Source: Brachycybe producta (Eukaryota > Arthropoda > Diplopoda > Playtdesmida > Andrognathidae). From it: a DNA stretch of 64,000 nt. The DNA is taken from the NCBI GenBank assembly GCA_036925085.1, contig JAUPFP010000027.1:620001-684000 (forward strand). Reading direction: 5' to 3'. The notes under the pieces were generated by a model. That model was not told the DNA's origin. It saw only the letters and a program-made list of their open reading frames with translations, and did not search any database. Below, piece after piece: positions 11,801 through 25,390 of the stretch. Each line of letters begins with the position of its first letter. Position 1 is the stretch's first letter. Position numbers and translations under genes: made by a program.

Positions 11801-14800
11801 TTTTTAATGGAGATGGTGGCTCCATCTACTTTGGCTGAATTTTTTTTAAATTTATTTTATAGATTTGTTTGATGTATTGTTTAACAAATCCTTAGTATAA
11901 TTTATTAATTTGACAGTTGTCAGTATGGCTGTATTGGTAATGTCTCTGGCTTGTGAACTTGTGTCCATGGGTTCAAGCCTCAGCAGTGTCTCTTTGTCAT
12001 TTTAATATTTTAAAATTGTTAAAATAAACATATCTATATTTATTGTTAAAATGATGTCACGTGCCCCGCCCTTTTATGTTAGATGGCATTGTCTAATTGG
12101 TTGATATTTGGTCTGATGCTTATATATAAAAGGGCAGGGCAAACGATCTTCTTCCGCTGTCTCCAAACACCTGACAGGTATCAGTAGACAGCTTCAGAAT
12201 TTTTTGTCTCCGCCCTTTTATGAGCGTCATCAATTTCTAACTCAACACTAACCCACTAACCTAACCTAACTTAACACTTTATACATGGACTCTATGTAAT
12301 AGTTGATTGTAGCGCCGCCTGTCTTCAAACATTTCAAACATTAATTAAAAAGGTTCCATGTTAAAAATCCTATACCTTCAAAAAAAGTTTTTGCTTGTTG
12401 GCAAAAATTTTTTAATGGAGATGGTGGCTCCATCTACTTTGGCTGAATTTTTTTTTTAAATTTATTTTATACATTTGTTTGATGTATTGTTTAACAAATC
12501 CTTAGTATAATTTATTAATTTGACAGTTGTCAGTATGGCTGTATTGGTAATGTCTCTGGCTTGTGAACTTGTGTCCATGGGTTCAAGCCTCAGCAGTGTC
12601 TCTTTGTCATTTTAATATTTTAAAATTGTTAAAATAAACATATCTATATTTATTGTTAAAATGATGTCACGTGCCCCGCCCTTTTATGTTAGATGGCATT
12701 GTCTAATTGGTTGATATTTGGTCTGATGCTTATATATAAAAGGGCAGGGCAAACGATCTTCTTCCGCTGTCTCCAAACACCTGACAGGTATCAGTAGACA
12801 GCTTCAGAATTTTTTGTCTCCGCCCTTTTATGAGCGTCATCAATTTCTAACTCAACACTAACCTAACCTAACTTAACACTTTATACATGGACTCTATGTA
12901 ATAGTTGATTGTAGCGCTGCCTGTCTTCAAACATTTCAAACATTAATTAAAAAGTTCCATGTTAAAAATCCTATACCTTCAAAAAAAGTTTTTGCTTTTT
13001 GGCAAAATTTTTTTAATGGAGATGGTGGCTCCATCTACTTTGGCTGAATTTTTTTTTAAATTTATTTTATAGATTTGTTTGATGTATTGTTTAACAAATC
13101 CTTAGTATAATTTATTAATTTGACAGTTGTCAGTATGGCTGTATTGGTAATGTCTCTGGCTTGTGAACTTTTGTCCATGGGTTCAAACCTCAGCAGTGTC
13201 TCTTTGTCATTTTAATATTTTAAAATTGTTAAAATAAACATATCTATATTTATTGTTAAAATGATGTCACGTGCCCCGCCCTTTTATGTTAGATGGCAAT
13301 TTCTAATTGGTTGATATTTGGTCTGACGCTTATATATAAAAGGGCAGGGCAAACGACCTTCTTCCGCTGTCTCCAAACACCTGACAGGCATCAGTAGACA
13401 GCTTCAGAATTTTTTGTCTCCGCCCTTTTATGAGCGTCATCAATTTCTAACTCAACACTAACCCACTAACCTAACCTAACTTAACACTTTATACATGGAC
13501 TCTATGTAATAGTTGATTGTAGCGCCACCTGTCTTCAAACATTTCAAACATTAATTAAAAAGTTCCATGTTAAAAATCCTATACCTTCAAAAAAAGTTTT
13601 TGCTTTTTGGCAAAATTTTTTTAATGGAGATGGTGGCTCCATCTACTTTGGCTGAATTTTTTTTAAATTTATTTTATAGATTTGTTTGATGTATTGTTTA
13701 ACAAATCCTTAGTATAATTTATTAATTTGACAGTTGTCAGTATGGCTGTATTGGTAATGTCTCTGGCTTGTGAACTTGTGTCCATGGGTTCAAGCCTCAG
13801 CAGTGTCTCTTTGCCATTTTAATATTTTAAAATTGTTAAAATAAACATATCTATATTTATTGTTAAAATGATGTCACGTGCCCCGCCCTTTTATGTTAGA
13901 TGGCATTGTCTAATTGGTTGATATTTGGTCTGATGCTTATATATAAAAGGGCAGGGCAAACGATCTTCTTCTGCTGTCTCCAAACACCTGACAGGTATCA
14001 GTAGACAGCTTCAGAATTTTTTGTCTCCGCCCTTTTATGAGCGTCATCAATTTCTAACTCAACACTAACCCACTAACCTAACCTAACTTAACACTTTATA
14101 CATGGACTCTATGTAATAGTTGATTGTAGCGCCGCCTGTCTTCAAACATTTCAAACATTAATTAAAAAGGTTCCATGTTAAAAATCCTATATCTTCAAAA
14201 AAAGTTTTTGCTTGTTGGCAAAAATTTTTTAATGGAGATGGTGGCTCCATCTACTTTGGCTGAATTTTTTTTTTAAATTTATTTTATACATTTGTTTGAT
14301 GTATTGTTTAACAAATCCTTAGTATAATTTATTAATTTGACAGTTGTCAGTATGGCTGTATTGGTAATGTCTCTGGCTTGTGAATTTGTGTCCATGGGTT
14401 CAAGCCTCAGCAGTGTCTCTTTGTCATTTTAATATTTTAAAATTGTTAAAATAAACATATCTATATTTATTGTTAAAATGATGTCACGTGCCCCGCCCTT
14501 TTATGTTAGATGGCATTGTCTAATTGGTTGATATTTGGTCTGATGCTTATATATAAAAGGGCAGGGCAAACGATCTTCTTCCGCTGTCTCCAAACACCTG
14601 ACAGGTATCAGTAGACAGCTTCAGAATTTTTTGTCTCCGCCCTTTTATGAGCGTCATCAATTTCTAACTCAACACTAACCCACTAACCTAACCTAACTTA
14701 ACACTTTATACATGGACTCTATGTAATAGTTGATTGTAGCGCTGCCTGTCTTCAAACATTTCAAACATTAATTAAAAAGTTCCATGTTAAAAATCCTATA

Positions 14801-17474
14801 CCTTCAAAAAAAGTTTTTGCTTTTTGGCAAAATTTTTTTAATGGAGATGGTGGCTCCATCTACTTTGGCTGAATTTTTTTTTAAATTTATTTTATAGATT
14901 TGTTTGATGTATTGTTTAACAAATCCTTAGTATAATTTGTTAATTTGACAGTTGTCAGTATGGCTGTATTGGTAATGTCTCTAGCTTGTGAACTTGTGTC
15001 CATGGGTTCAAACCTCAGCAGTGTCTCTTTGTCATTTTAATATTTTAAAATTGTTAAAATAAACATATCTATATTTATTGTTAAAATGATGTCACGTGCC
15101 CCGCCCTTTTATGTTAGATGGCAATTTCTAATTGGTTGATATTTGGTCTGACGCTTATATATAAAAGGGCAGGGCAAACGACCTTCTTCCGCTGTCTCCA
15201 AACACCTGACAGGCATCAGTAGACAGCTTCAGAATTTTTTGTCTCCGCCCTTTTATGAGCGTCATCAATTTCTAACTCAACACTAACCCACTAACCTAAC
15301 CTAACTTAACACTTTATACATGGACTCTATGTAATAGTTGATTGTAGCGCCGCCTGTCTTCAAACATTTCAAACATTAATTAAAAAGGTTCCATGTTAAA
15401 AATCCTATACCTTCAAAAAAAGTTTTTGCTTGTTGGCAAAAATTTTTTAATGGAGATGGTGGCTCCATCTACTTTGGCTGAATTTTTTTTTTAAATTTAT
15501 TTTATACATTTGTTTGATGTATTGTTTAACAAATCCTTAGTATAATTTATTAATTTGACAGTTGGCAGTATGGCTGTATTGGTAATGTCTCTGCCTTGTG
15601 AACTTGTGTCCATGGGTTCAAACCTCAGCAGTGTCTCTTTGTCATTTTAATATTTTAAAATTGTTAAAATAAACATATCTATATTTATTGTTAAAATGAT
15701 GTCACGTGCCCCGCCCTTTTATGTTAGATGGCATTGTCTAATTGGTTGATATTTGGTCTGATGCTTATATATAAAAGGGCAGGGCAAACGATCTTCTTCC
15801 GCTGTCTCCAAACACCTGACAGGCATCAGTAGACAGCTTCAGAATTTTTTGTCTCCGCCCTTTTATGAGCGTCATCAATTTCTAACTCAACACTAACCCA
15901 CTAACCTAACCTAACTTAACACTTTATACATGGACTCTATGTAATAGTTGATTGTAGCGCTGCCTGTCTTCAAACATTTCAAACATTAATTAAAAAGTTC
16001 CATGTTAAAAATCCTATACCTTCAAAAAAAGTTTTTGCTTTTTGGCAAAAATTTTTTAATGGAGATGGTGGCTCCATCTACTTTGGCTGAATATTTTTTA
16101 AATTTATTTTATAGATTTGTTTGATGTATTGTTTAACAAATCCTTAGTATAATTTATTAATTTGACAGTTGTCAGTATGGCTGTATTGGTAATGTCTCTG
16201 CCTTGTGAACTTGTGTCCATGGGTTCAAACCTCAGCAGTGTCTCTTTGTCATTTTAATATTTTAAAATTGTTAAAATAAACATATCTATATTTATTGTTA
16301 AAATGATGTCACGTGCCCCGCCCTTTTATGTTAGATGGCAATTTCTAATTGGTTGATATTTGGTCTGACGCTTATATATAAAAGGGCAGGGCAAACGACC
16401 TTCTTCCGCTGTCTCCAAACACCTGACAGGCATCAGTAGACAGCTTCAGAATTTTTTGTCTCCGCCCTTTTATGAGCGTCATCAATTTCTAACTCAACAC
16501 TAACCCACTAACCTAACCTAACTTAACACTTTATACATGGACTCTATGTAATAGTTGATTGTAGCGCCGCCTGTCTTCAAACATTTCAAACATTAATTAA
16601 AAAGGTTCCATGTTAAAAATCCTATACCTTCAAAAAAAGTTTTTGCTTTTTGGCAAAAATTTTTTAATGGAGATGGTGGCTCCATCTACTTTGGCTGAAT
16701 TTTTTTTTTAAATTTATTTTATACATTTGTTTGATGTATTGTTTAACAAATCCTTAGTATAATTTATTAATTTGACAGTTGTCAGTATGGCTGTATTGGT
16801 AATGTGTCTGGCTTGTGAACTTGTGTCCATGGGTTCAAACCTCAGCAGTGTCTCTTTGTCATTTTAATATTTTAAAATTGTTAAAATAAACATATCTATA
16901 TTTATTGTTAAAATGATGTCACGTGCCCCGCCCTTTTATGTTAGGTGGCAATTTCTAATTGGTTGATATTTGTCTGATGCTTATAGATAAAAGGGCAGGG
17001 CAAACGACCTTCTTCCGCTGTCTCCAAACACCTGACAGGCATCAGTAGACAGCTTCAGAATTTTTTGTCTCCACCTTTTTATGAGCGTCATCAATTTCTA
17101 ACTCAACACTAACCCACTAACCTAACCTAACTTAACACTTTATACATGGACTCTATGTAATAGTTGATTATAGCGCTCCTGTCTTCAAACATTTCAAACA
17201 TTAATTAAAAAGTTCCATGTTAAAAATCCTATACCTTCAAAAAAAGTTTTTGCTTTTTGGAAAAAAAAATTTTAATGGAGACGGTGGCTCCATCTACTTT
17301 GGCTGAATTTTTTTTTAATTTTTTTTATATAAAATGTTCAAGGTGTTAAACAATTCCTAAGTATAATTTATTAGCTTTGTTGTTGTGGTTGTCAGTATAG
17401 CTGTGGTGTTAAGAGCACTGCTTTCTGAGCCAGTGGTCTCGGGTTCAAACCTCAGAGGTGGCTTTTAGTTTTAA

Positions 17475-17500
<26 letters not shown>
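8870..17500. repeat. Tandem satellite array, about 608-bp monomers (14 units)
   Basis: Every monomer carries the same landmarks. Box-B-like GGTTCAAACC (or close) starts at 9356, 10147, 10755, 11363, 11970, 12580, 13180, 13787, 14397, 15005, 15615, 16222, 16832 and 17442; spacing is 600-610 bp except in the first, diverged interval. Each unit holds CTTTATACATGGACTCTATG, a CCTAACCTAA telomere-like run, a tRNA-like segment, a TATATAAAAGGGC box and a segment shared with a hAT-type MITE (GACAGCTTCAGAATTTTT). Internal units are nearly identical; edge units (8.9-9.9 kb and 17.1-17.5 kb) are diverged. No ORF survives. The array fills the space between the divergent ORC4 and RNF113 genes. Confidence 0.95.
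10099..10172 (+). other. tRNA-like (SINE head) segment, representative of each satellite unit
   Basis: A 70-75 bp stretch with a box-A-like TGGCTGTATTGGTAATG and a box-B match GGTTCAAACC, spaced about as in a tRNA gene. The diverged edge copy at about 17393-17460 is closer to a tRNA (TAGCTGTGGTGTTAAGAGC then GGGTTCAAACC), and an inverted copy lies at 21098-21165. The acceptor stem does not fold well, so this is a tRNA-derived SINE head rather than a functional tRNA. Confidence 0.6.
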
Positions 17501-17513
<13 letters not shown>

Positions 17514-17520
17514 CCCCCCC
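17480..17520. repeat. (TA)n microsatellite followed by poly-C
   Basis: An alternating TA run directly follows the last tRNA-like segment of the array, then about ten C residues. It marks the right boundary of the satellite. Confidence 0.8.
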
Positions 17521-17794
17521 CAACGTTATTTTCCGGAAGTTGTTAAACGATTTAGCATATGCTCAACAGATGGTACTGCAAGCAAACAGGAAGTTAGATT
17601 AAAACGCGTAAAATTCTTAATAGATGGCGCCGCGATTTTTAAGGGCCAAGATAAACACATAGAGATAACTCAATTAAGTCTTCTTAATATTATTACTAAT
17701 TTATTAGACCATGAAGCAATAATTAAAAAAATTCTGGATGGTCTTGTAAAAAAATTCAAGATTTTATTTGTAAAGAACAAAAGGTTACGCTATT

Positions 17795-17860
17795 AAAGTT
17801 CACTCACTCACGACGTTTCTCTAACATGGAGTTGAGCCACCTGTATACATTTATTAGTTT
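17795..17860. repeat. Dispersed repeat with GGAGTTGAGCCACCT core
   Basis: Contains TTAAAGTTCACTCACTCACG and CATGGAGTTGAGCCACCTGT. Similar blocks occur at 22770-22930, 49170-49330 and 60280-60440. Here it sits about 100 bp upstream of the RNF113 start codon. Confidence 0.5.
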
Positions 17861-17955
17861 CGCGGGATTCTTTTTCATTTCTATGAATCTGTGATGTTAC
17901 TGGTGTATTTCTTCTAAATTTTACACTTTTTATTAACTGTTTTTGTTACTTTGTG

Positions 17956-19548
<1,593 letters not shown>

Positions 19549-19581
19549 AGAAAAAAGAACGTAAATTGCAGGTTCAAAACT

Positions 19582-19590
19582 TTTATTAAA
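19582..19590. terminator. Overlapping convergent poly(A) signals
   Basis: TTTATTAAA gives AATAAA on the - strand (19582-19587, for ATP6V1F) and ATTAAA on the + strand (19585-19590, for RNF113). Each lies past the stop codon of its own gene, so the two 3' UTRs probably overlap. Confidence 0.55.
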
Positions 19591-19738
19591 TCAATCATTT
19601 GATATTTACATAACTACGAATCATATTTTTTTACATTACAAATTAATTTCTAAACAAACAATCGGAATGTCACAATTTAAGCAATGTTCATTTGAACGAT
19701 AATCAAGTCTACAGTTTAAAAAGTTCTGTTTATCACTT

Positions 19739-20710
19739 TTAACGGAAATCTTCGGCACTAAACATACCCTGAAATGAAAAGAAAAAAGATTTAAATATGT
19801 TACTCAAATAGTTCATGCCGTTGTGTTCGTTACTTTAGCTCTGCGTAGGATGGAATCTTTCGTCGGATCGTACGGTTGATCCTTCGAAGGGATTTCCAAC
19901 ACAGCAGGGATCGGATCAATGTGATTATCAATCGCATGACGAATCATTTCTGCGATCTGAACAAAAAAAATACAACGATAATCACACGAGACTTTCTTTA
20001 AACAGTAACAAAACGAACGTTCTGATTGATGAGAATGATGTCCACATCGTCTCTTTTTAGGAAACGTTTAAAACATTCCTCGACTTCACTCACACTCGTA
20101 CCTAAATTAAAAAAAAAGAGACAAGGATGCGATTGACATTAGATCAGAATCTAGAGATAAAAAGGTTTCAACCAAGTTTATACTTTTCTCTACAACCATA
20201 AAATTAGGTTGTCGGGATTTATTCATCTCTCCAATGCCTCCTAATAAGAATCCAACACAAGTATCCTATTTAAATAATAGAATTTTATATTAATGATGAC
20301 AACATTCAAATTAGTTAAAAAGTTCGTGAACCTTAGCAGCCCTGTGGCCCAATTTCAAGAACGACATTTAGCACTTTAACTACACCTTTAACAATCTGAA
20401 CAGGGTACCAGAATTTTAAAAAACATCCATATTAAGTATCATTTAATAGGATTAGTCAATGTTTAAAAATTATTCAGAATGTTCAAGTTTTTAAGTGCCA
20501 AGTTTAATTCTTGAATTTGGGCCTACATTTCGAAGGGTGGGCGACGCCCATAAATTACGCAATAACAAACGAAAATGCATTTAAAACTGTCTGTTACTAA
20601 CAATCACGCATCTTCATTGAAGAATGAGGTTTATCATTAAACAAAAAAAAACTCACCTCATCACCTATAACAGCAATCAATTTTCCTGCTTTTGCACCAG
20701 CAATCGCCAT
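19739..20710 (-). CDS. ATP6V1F: V-type proton ATPase subunit F
   Basis: Small central-stalk subunit of the cytosolic V1 sector, which couples ATP hydrolysis to proton pumping into vacuoles, lysosomes and secretory vesicles. Five exons joined in phase (- strand): 20657-20710, 20184-20265, 20019-20101, 19834-19956, 19739-19768, giving 123 aa (human 119). Seen: [20 protein letters not shown] at the N-terminus, [20 protein letters not shown] in the middle, [19 protein letters not shown], then [15 protein letters not shown] and the conserved end GMFSAEDFR. The last exon is only 10 codons including the stop. A MITE with CTAGCGTTAGCCC ends lies 33 bp upstream of the start codon, so it may be in the 5' UTR or core promoter. 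Confidence 0.96.
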
Positions 20711-20742
20711 TTTCGCCAACAAGAAAAAAGTGAAGCAAATGC

Positions 20743-20964
20743 ACTAGCGTTAGCCCATTAGTATTAGCAGAGCGCATGCGTATTACTATTTTATCGTTTT
20801 ATTTAAGAAAGTGTTGCAGATTTGCGTTAGCAGCTCTATCTATTGATCACCAATGGAAACTGCCGATGAGACGTTCACTATAGGAAACCTATATAAAATC
20901 CTATATATAACGATAAGATGGCAATACGCATGCGCTCTGATAATACTAATGGGCTAACGCTAGT
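20743..20964. mobile_element. Palindromic MITE (CTAGCGTTAGCCC ends), copy 1
   Basis: Inverted ends of about 40 bp start ACTAGCGTTAGCCCATTAGT and include AGCGCATGCGTATT. About 220 bp long with an internal segment lacking in the shorter copy at 42396-42536. It lies directly upstream of ATP6V1F. Confidence 0.8.
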
Positions 20965-21049
20965 AGCAAGGCTCCACGATATCGATATATCGTTTACTAT
21001 TATAAATTAATCGATTACCTTGAATTGTAGTGTGTAGGCAAGATAGATT

Positions 21050-22370
21050 TATATATATGATTATATTAAAAATTCAAAAACTAAAAGACACCTCTGAGGT
21101 TTGAACCCGGGACCTCTGGCTTAGAAAGCAATGCTCTTAACACCACAGCTATACTGACAACTGCGTTACTAATTATATTTAGGAATTGTTCAACATTTTG
21201 AATATTTTATATTAAAAAAAACTTTAAAAAAAAATCAGCCAAAGTAGATGGAGCCACCGTCTCCATTAAAAAATTTTTGCCAAAAAGCAAAAACTTTTTT
21301 TTGAGGTATAGGATTTATAACATAGAACTTTTTTAATTAATGTTTGAAATGTTTGAAGACAGGGGCGCTATAATCAACTATTACATAGAGTCCATGTATA
21401 AAGAGTTAGGTTAATGGGTTAGTGTTGGGTTAGGTTAGTGGGCTAGTGTTGGGTTAGGTTATTCTCTCTACCAACCTTGACATAAGACCTGAAACAACTC
21501 GTTTTCCACGCCCTTTTATGAGCGTCAGACCAAATATCAACCAATTAGAAATTTCTGTCCCTTATAAAAGGGCGGAACATGTGACATATCAGACCAAGTA
21601 ACAAACCAATTACAAATTGATGACGCTCATAAAAGGGCGGGGCAAACAAAAACTTAGTGCTGAGCACAACTGCCTATAAATTTTATATTTGATATACCAC
21701 AAGCAAGTAAACACAGTAAAGCAATGTCGTTTGCCCCGCCCCTTTATGAGCGTCATACCAAATATCAACCAATTAAAAATTGAAAAGGGCGGGGCATGTG
21801 ATGGCAGATTAAATAACAAAACCAATTAGAAGCTGCCATTCCTCATCAAAGGGCAGAAAAACGGCTGTATTTTACTAAGCTTTCTTGACAGTTTCACACT
21901 GAAATGTGGCAAGTTTAAAAAGACAACCAATAGATGGCGCCAGCATCTATATTTCGGAAAATTTTTAGGGTCTAATTTTTAGTTAATTTTCAAATATCGG
22001 TGGCGCTTTATTCAACTATTACATAGAGTCCATATATAAAATATAGGTATAATAAAATAATAAAATAGGTAATATAAATATAGGTTAGTTGGACATGAAA
22101 CAATTTGAAAAGGCCCCAAGAGGGTCTAAAAGGCCCATATTGAAAAAATGTAAAATTTGAAAAAAAATGAGAAACTTTTACCACTTATATAGTAGTGTCA
22201 GCCAATTAGAAATAAAAAGGGCGGGGCATATGACAGACTCAGTAACAACTCAATTAGAAATTGATGACGCTCATAAAAGGGCGGAGCCAAAGAAATTCTG
22301 AAGCTGTCTACAGATGCCTGTCAGGCATTTGGAACCAGCAAAAGAAATTCGTTTGCCCCGCCCTTTTTTC
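21050..22370 (-). repeat. Inverted dispersed relative of the satellite edge plus hAT-MITE remnants
   Basis: Reads as the reverse complement of the array's edge units: tRNA-like segment (GGTTTGAACCC at 21098), GATGGAGCCACCGTCTCCAT, ATTACATAGAGTCCATGTAT, GGTTAGGTTAGTG telomere-like run, then several CATAAAAGGGCGG motifs, a block matching 9600-9760 (AAGAGGGTCTAAAAGGCCCA), and a hAT-MITE end (TTCTGAAGCTGTCTACAGAT near 22297). Together with 8.9-9.9 kb it forms an inverted pair enclosing RNF113 and ATP6V1F. Confidence 0.75.
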
Positions 22371-22769
22371 AACACATGATCTAATACAGGAGGTGCAGGA
22401 AGTTAACCGGTTAACAAATAATAACCAATATAAATACATACAGGTAGTTCAACTGATTGCACATTCCTTTACTAATCGAATTATTCATTAATGTGACGTC
22501 ACGTTTATATTTTAAAAAAATCCATGTATATAAAAGTTACGTCACGGCTTAAAAAAAAGATAATAAGTTATAACAATCTCAACATTTTTGTTTAAACTGT
22601 TGAGAACATTTGCTTCATCTTTCTTCTATAAGATTATATTGCACAATTTTAAGTTTTAGGTCAACCCTTGTGACGTCACAAGCTTTGTATTATGCCGAGG
22701 CATGCAGTATACATCACAATTCACAATCTATTGCAAAAACAATCCATGGTCTCATAAAAAAAAAGATTC

Positions 22770-22930
22770 CAAGGTTCTTTTTATAAAGAGAAATGGTTTA
22801 CTAAATTTACGAGAAATAAATAGAACCTTCATTGATGTGAGGCTATGCAATTAAAGCTCACTCATCAACATAATTTTCTTTCACATGGAATTGAGTTACC
22901 TATTTGTATATATCAATAATAACCGATTAA
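22770..22930. repeat. Dispersed repeat with CATGGAATTGAGTTACCT core
   Basis: Contains AAGGTTCTTTTTATAAAGAG, GAGGCTATGCAATTAAAGCT and CATGGAATTGAGTTACCT. Same family as 17795-17860, 49170-49330 and 60280-60440. Confidence 0.5.
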
Positions 22931-22974
22931 TAACAGAAGCCTGAGAATACAGAGTTTTGTAAAGGCCCTAATTT

Positions 22975-23460
22975 TTTTTTTTTTTGGGGGGGGGGGGGTT
23001 TAATTTGCCTTTTTTCTCTCGACCAATAAGGTATTGTTCACATTTACTTCTTTCTCACTGGTGCTCCAAATGGGACATTTTGATCAATGTTTGTGCATAA
23101 TATTATTGAAAATGTGTGCACAATATTATTCAGCGCGTACGCAATATTATTGAACGTAAATTATTGTGCGAAATGTCCCAAACGGGCTTCCATATATATA
23201 TATATATAAATGTACAGCAACTCCATGTTAGAAAAGATCTGTGAAAAATGAGTGAAGAGTCGTCTGCTTTTTAAAGCTATTCATATGAGGGGCCGTTTAT
23301 GTCAAAAATACATCGAATTTTTTTTTTATTAAATATCACTTGAATTTTTGTTATCAAAAGTTGTTTTTGGATTTTTTGACATGAACGGCGGCACGGCCTC
23401 TCATAAGAAGAAAGACATCTTGCTGAAGTGGTTCATTGAACATAAACATAGCCTCTTTAT
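22975..23460. other. Intergenic, T/G homopolymer and AT-rich, no gene seen
   Basis: Begins with adjoining poly-T and poly-G runs (about 22971-22998). A short TA microsatellite lies near 23190-23205. No coding signal recognised. Confidence 0.4.
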
Positions 23461-23462
23461 CC

Positions 23463-24123
23463 TAAAGGCCTGCTCATTTTCTTCAAATTCCATAGTAATG
23501 TTTGGAGAAAGTATGGCGCAATCTTCTGGACCCTAAGCAGGCTATGTTCCAACTACTTTTTACAAAGGAATTACATAGAAATTACACATTAAAAAATTCT
23601 TAAATCATGTTTTCAATTAAAAAGAAAAAATAACTGAATAAACTTTATTTATATTTGAATTTTATTACATTTTTACAATTCACTAATAATATTTTTTAAT
23701 TACAAAAGGAAATGAATGTAATTTATTTACATTCAAATTTTCTTTTATCTAAAAAAATTTAAAAATGGTAATGAAAAAATGAATACTAAAAAGTTTTTTT
23801 AACTTTTCTTGAGAATGTATCATATTTTAACCAACATTGCATTAGTTTGAGTTCAGTTAAATTAAATTAAATTAAATTAAATTAAATTAAATTAAATTAA
23901 AAAATTTAATAGAAAAAAAAACTGAGTAACAACACTCAAAAGTTTTAAAAAGTAGTGATAATCGTGAAGAGAAAATGAAAAACAACAAGAAAACATAAGG
24001 ATAGTATCGGATAGTATCATAAGGATAATAGCGTCCAGAAGATTGCGCCATCTATTGGTTTTAGCAGACGATTTCGGCACCTTACATTCTCCAACATTAT
24101 ATCTGATATGAACAGGCCTTTAG
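23463..24123. repeat. Inverted repeat pair around AAGCAGGC/AGGCCT arms
   Basis: The left arm 23463-23532 (AAAGGCCTGCTCATTTTC through GGCGCAATCTTCTGGACC) is matched in inverse by 24033-24123 (CCAGAAGATTGCGCCATCTA through GAACAGGCCTTT). The spacer is AT-rich and includes the AAATT microsatellite. Probably an old foldback transposon. Confidence 0.5.
23858..23900. repeat. (AAATT)n microsatellite
   Basis: About eight or nine perfect pentanucleotide units in a row. Confidence 0.9.
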
Positions 24124-24858
24124 GAAGGAGACTATGACATTATTGTTACTGAAGCACTAAGTACAGTTTGCGCCATCTATTGGCTACATTGAGTTTGACA
24201 CGAAATATCCTATAGGAAAAGCTCTTAGTTGAGTTACCTGTATGTCTATTTTAGAAATTCACATTCTTAAAAGTTTTTTCTGAACAGTTGTTGCGGTTGT
24301 TGTTTTTCTTTATTGATTTTATCAAAACTTTGACGATTTTTTTTCTTAATTTTTGACGGTGACGAAATTTGATTTGTGTGAACGACAATTTGTTGACGTC
24401 TCAAGAATTCTTTTTTAATTGGTAAGTTTAGTATTTTAGATTTATTTTTTCTCTGAAAAAGTCTTAATTTTGGGCACGGTTTTTTTTTTCATTCAACTTT
24501 TTTTTTCACCCCCAGCTCTTCCGCCCCCCCCCTTTTTTTTCGTGCACAATCTTTGTTTATCTTATCTAAATTGTCTCTTATCTTATAAATTTATAATATG
24601 TAATGAGTAAATATGTCATAAACTGCAACATATTGAACAAATATAGTTTTGTATTGGCTGACATTGTGTTTTTTTTGTGTGTGTGAAGGAGAGATGGGAA
24701 GGAAAGGGAGGTTGAAGAAGAATAAGGAAAGGGGAGAGTTGAGAGAAGAGGGAGATCGGTTCTCCTTTTTGTTGTGTTTTTTTTTTTATTTTCAGTATTG
24801 AAACCAGTTTCGATATGTGGTGTTGTTTGGTATGAAGACGTTTCATATTACACATAAT

Positions 24859-25390
24859 TATATATATATAATATCCCAGGTCTGTGTGTGTGTGTATAAC
24901 GTCGGAATTTATATAAATTTGAATAAATGAACTGCTTTTTTTTCTCAAGGTCAACTATATGTTGCACACTTCCCATCAAAGAACCCCATGATATTAAATT
25001 GGAGAGGGGGAAAGGTTGGAAAGTGTAGAAGGGGGGAGAAACGTGGATGGAGAAAAAAGGGGGAGGGGTGACTGAAGTTGAAATGAAAGGAGTAAAAAAG
25101 GAACAAACGACGCGCATGCGCACACCAGAGAAAATGAAAAGCTCATTTTCTCTTTCAAATATAAAAAGGGGAGAGGATAATAGTAGCAAAATTAAACTAC
25201 AGTTTATCACAGGCAACTGTGTCCAGCATTAGAATTTCTTTTGCTCAGCCCTTTTATGAACGTCATCAATTTCTAATTGGTTTGTTACTTGGTCTGACGT
25301 CATAAAAGGGCGGAGGAAAAGAAATTCTAATGCTGGGAACAATTGCCTGTGAATTTTGCTCCCGTCATTTATGACGGGTTACCCCACTAG
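24859..25390 (+). mobile_element. Helentron/Helitron-like non-autonomous element, copy A
   Basis: Starts in an AT microsatellite before CCCAGGTCTGTGTGTG and ends with the hairpin CCCGTCATTTATGACGGG (25361-25378), 8 nt, then CTAG (25387-25390) followed by T. A 3' hairpin a few bases before CTRR is the Helitron hallmark. Contains a nested small foldback at about 25205-25355 (CAGCATTAGAATTTCTTTTG / CAAAAGAAATTCTAATGCTG-like arms). No coding capacity. Confidence 0.7.

Noticed and set aside
17393..17465. Functional tRNA gene
   Set aside because: Box A and B match, but the acceptor and anticodon stems do not pair well and the copy sits at the edge of a SINE-like satellite.
8870..17500. CRISPR-like or rRNA/histone-like tandem gene array
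   Set aside because: Units are 600-610 bp and contiguous without unique spacers, contain no conserved ORF and no rRNA or histone similarity.
17458..17796. 112-aa open frame starting in the TA microsatellite
   Set aside because: N-terminus is microsatellite-encoded (YIYIYI), the rest has no recognisable domain and overlaps the dispersed repeat upstream of RNF113.
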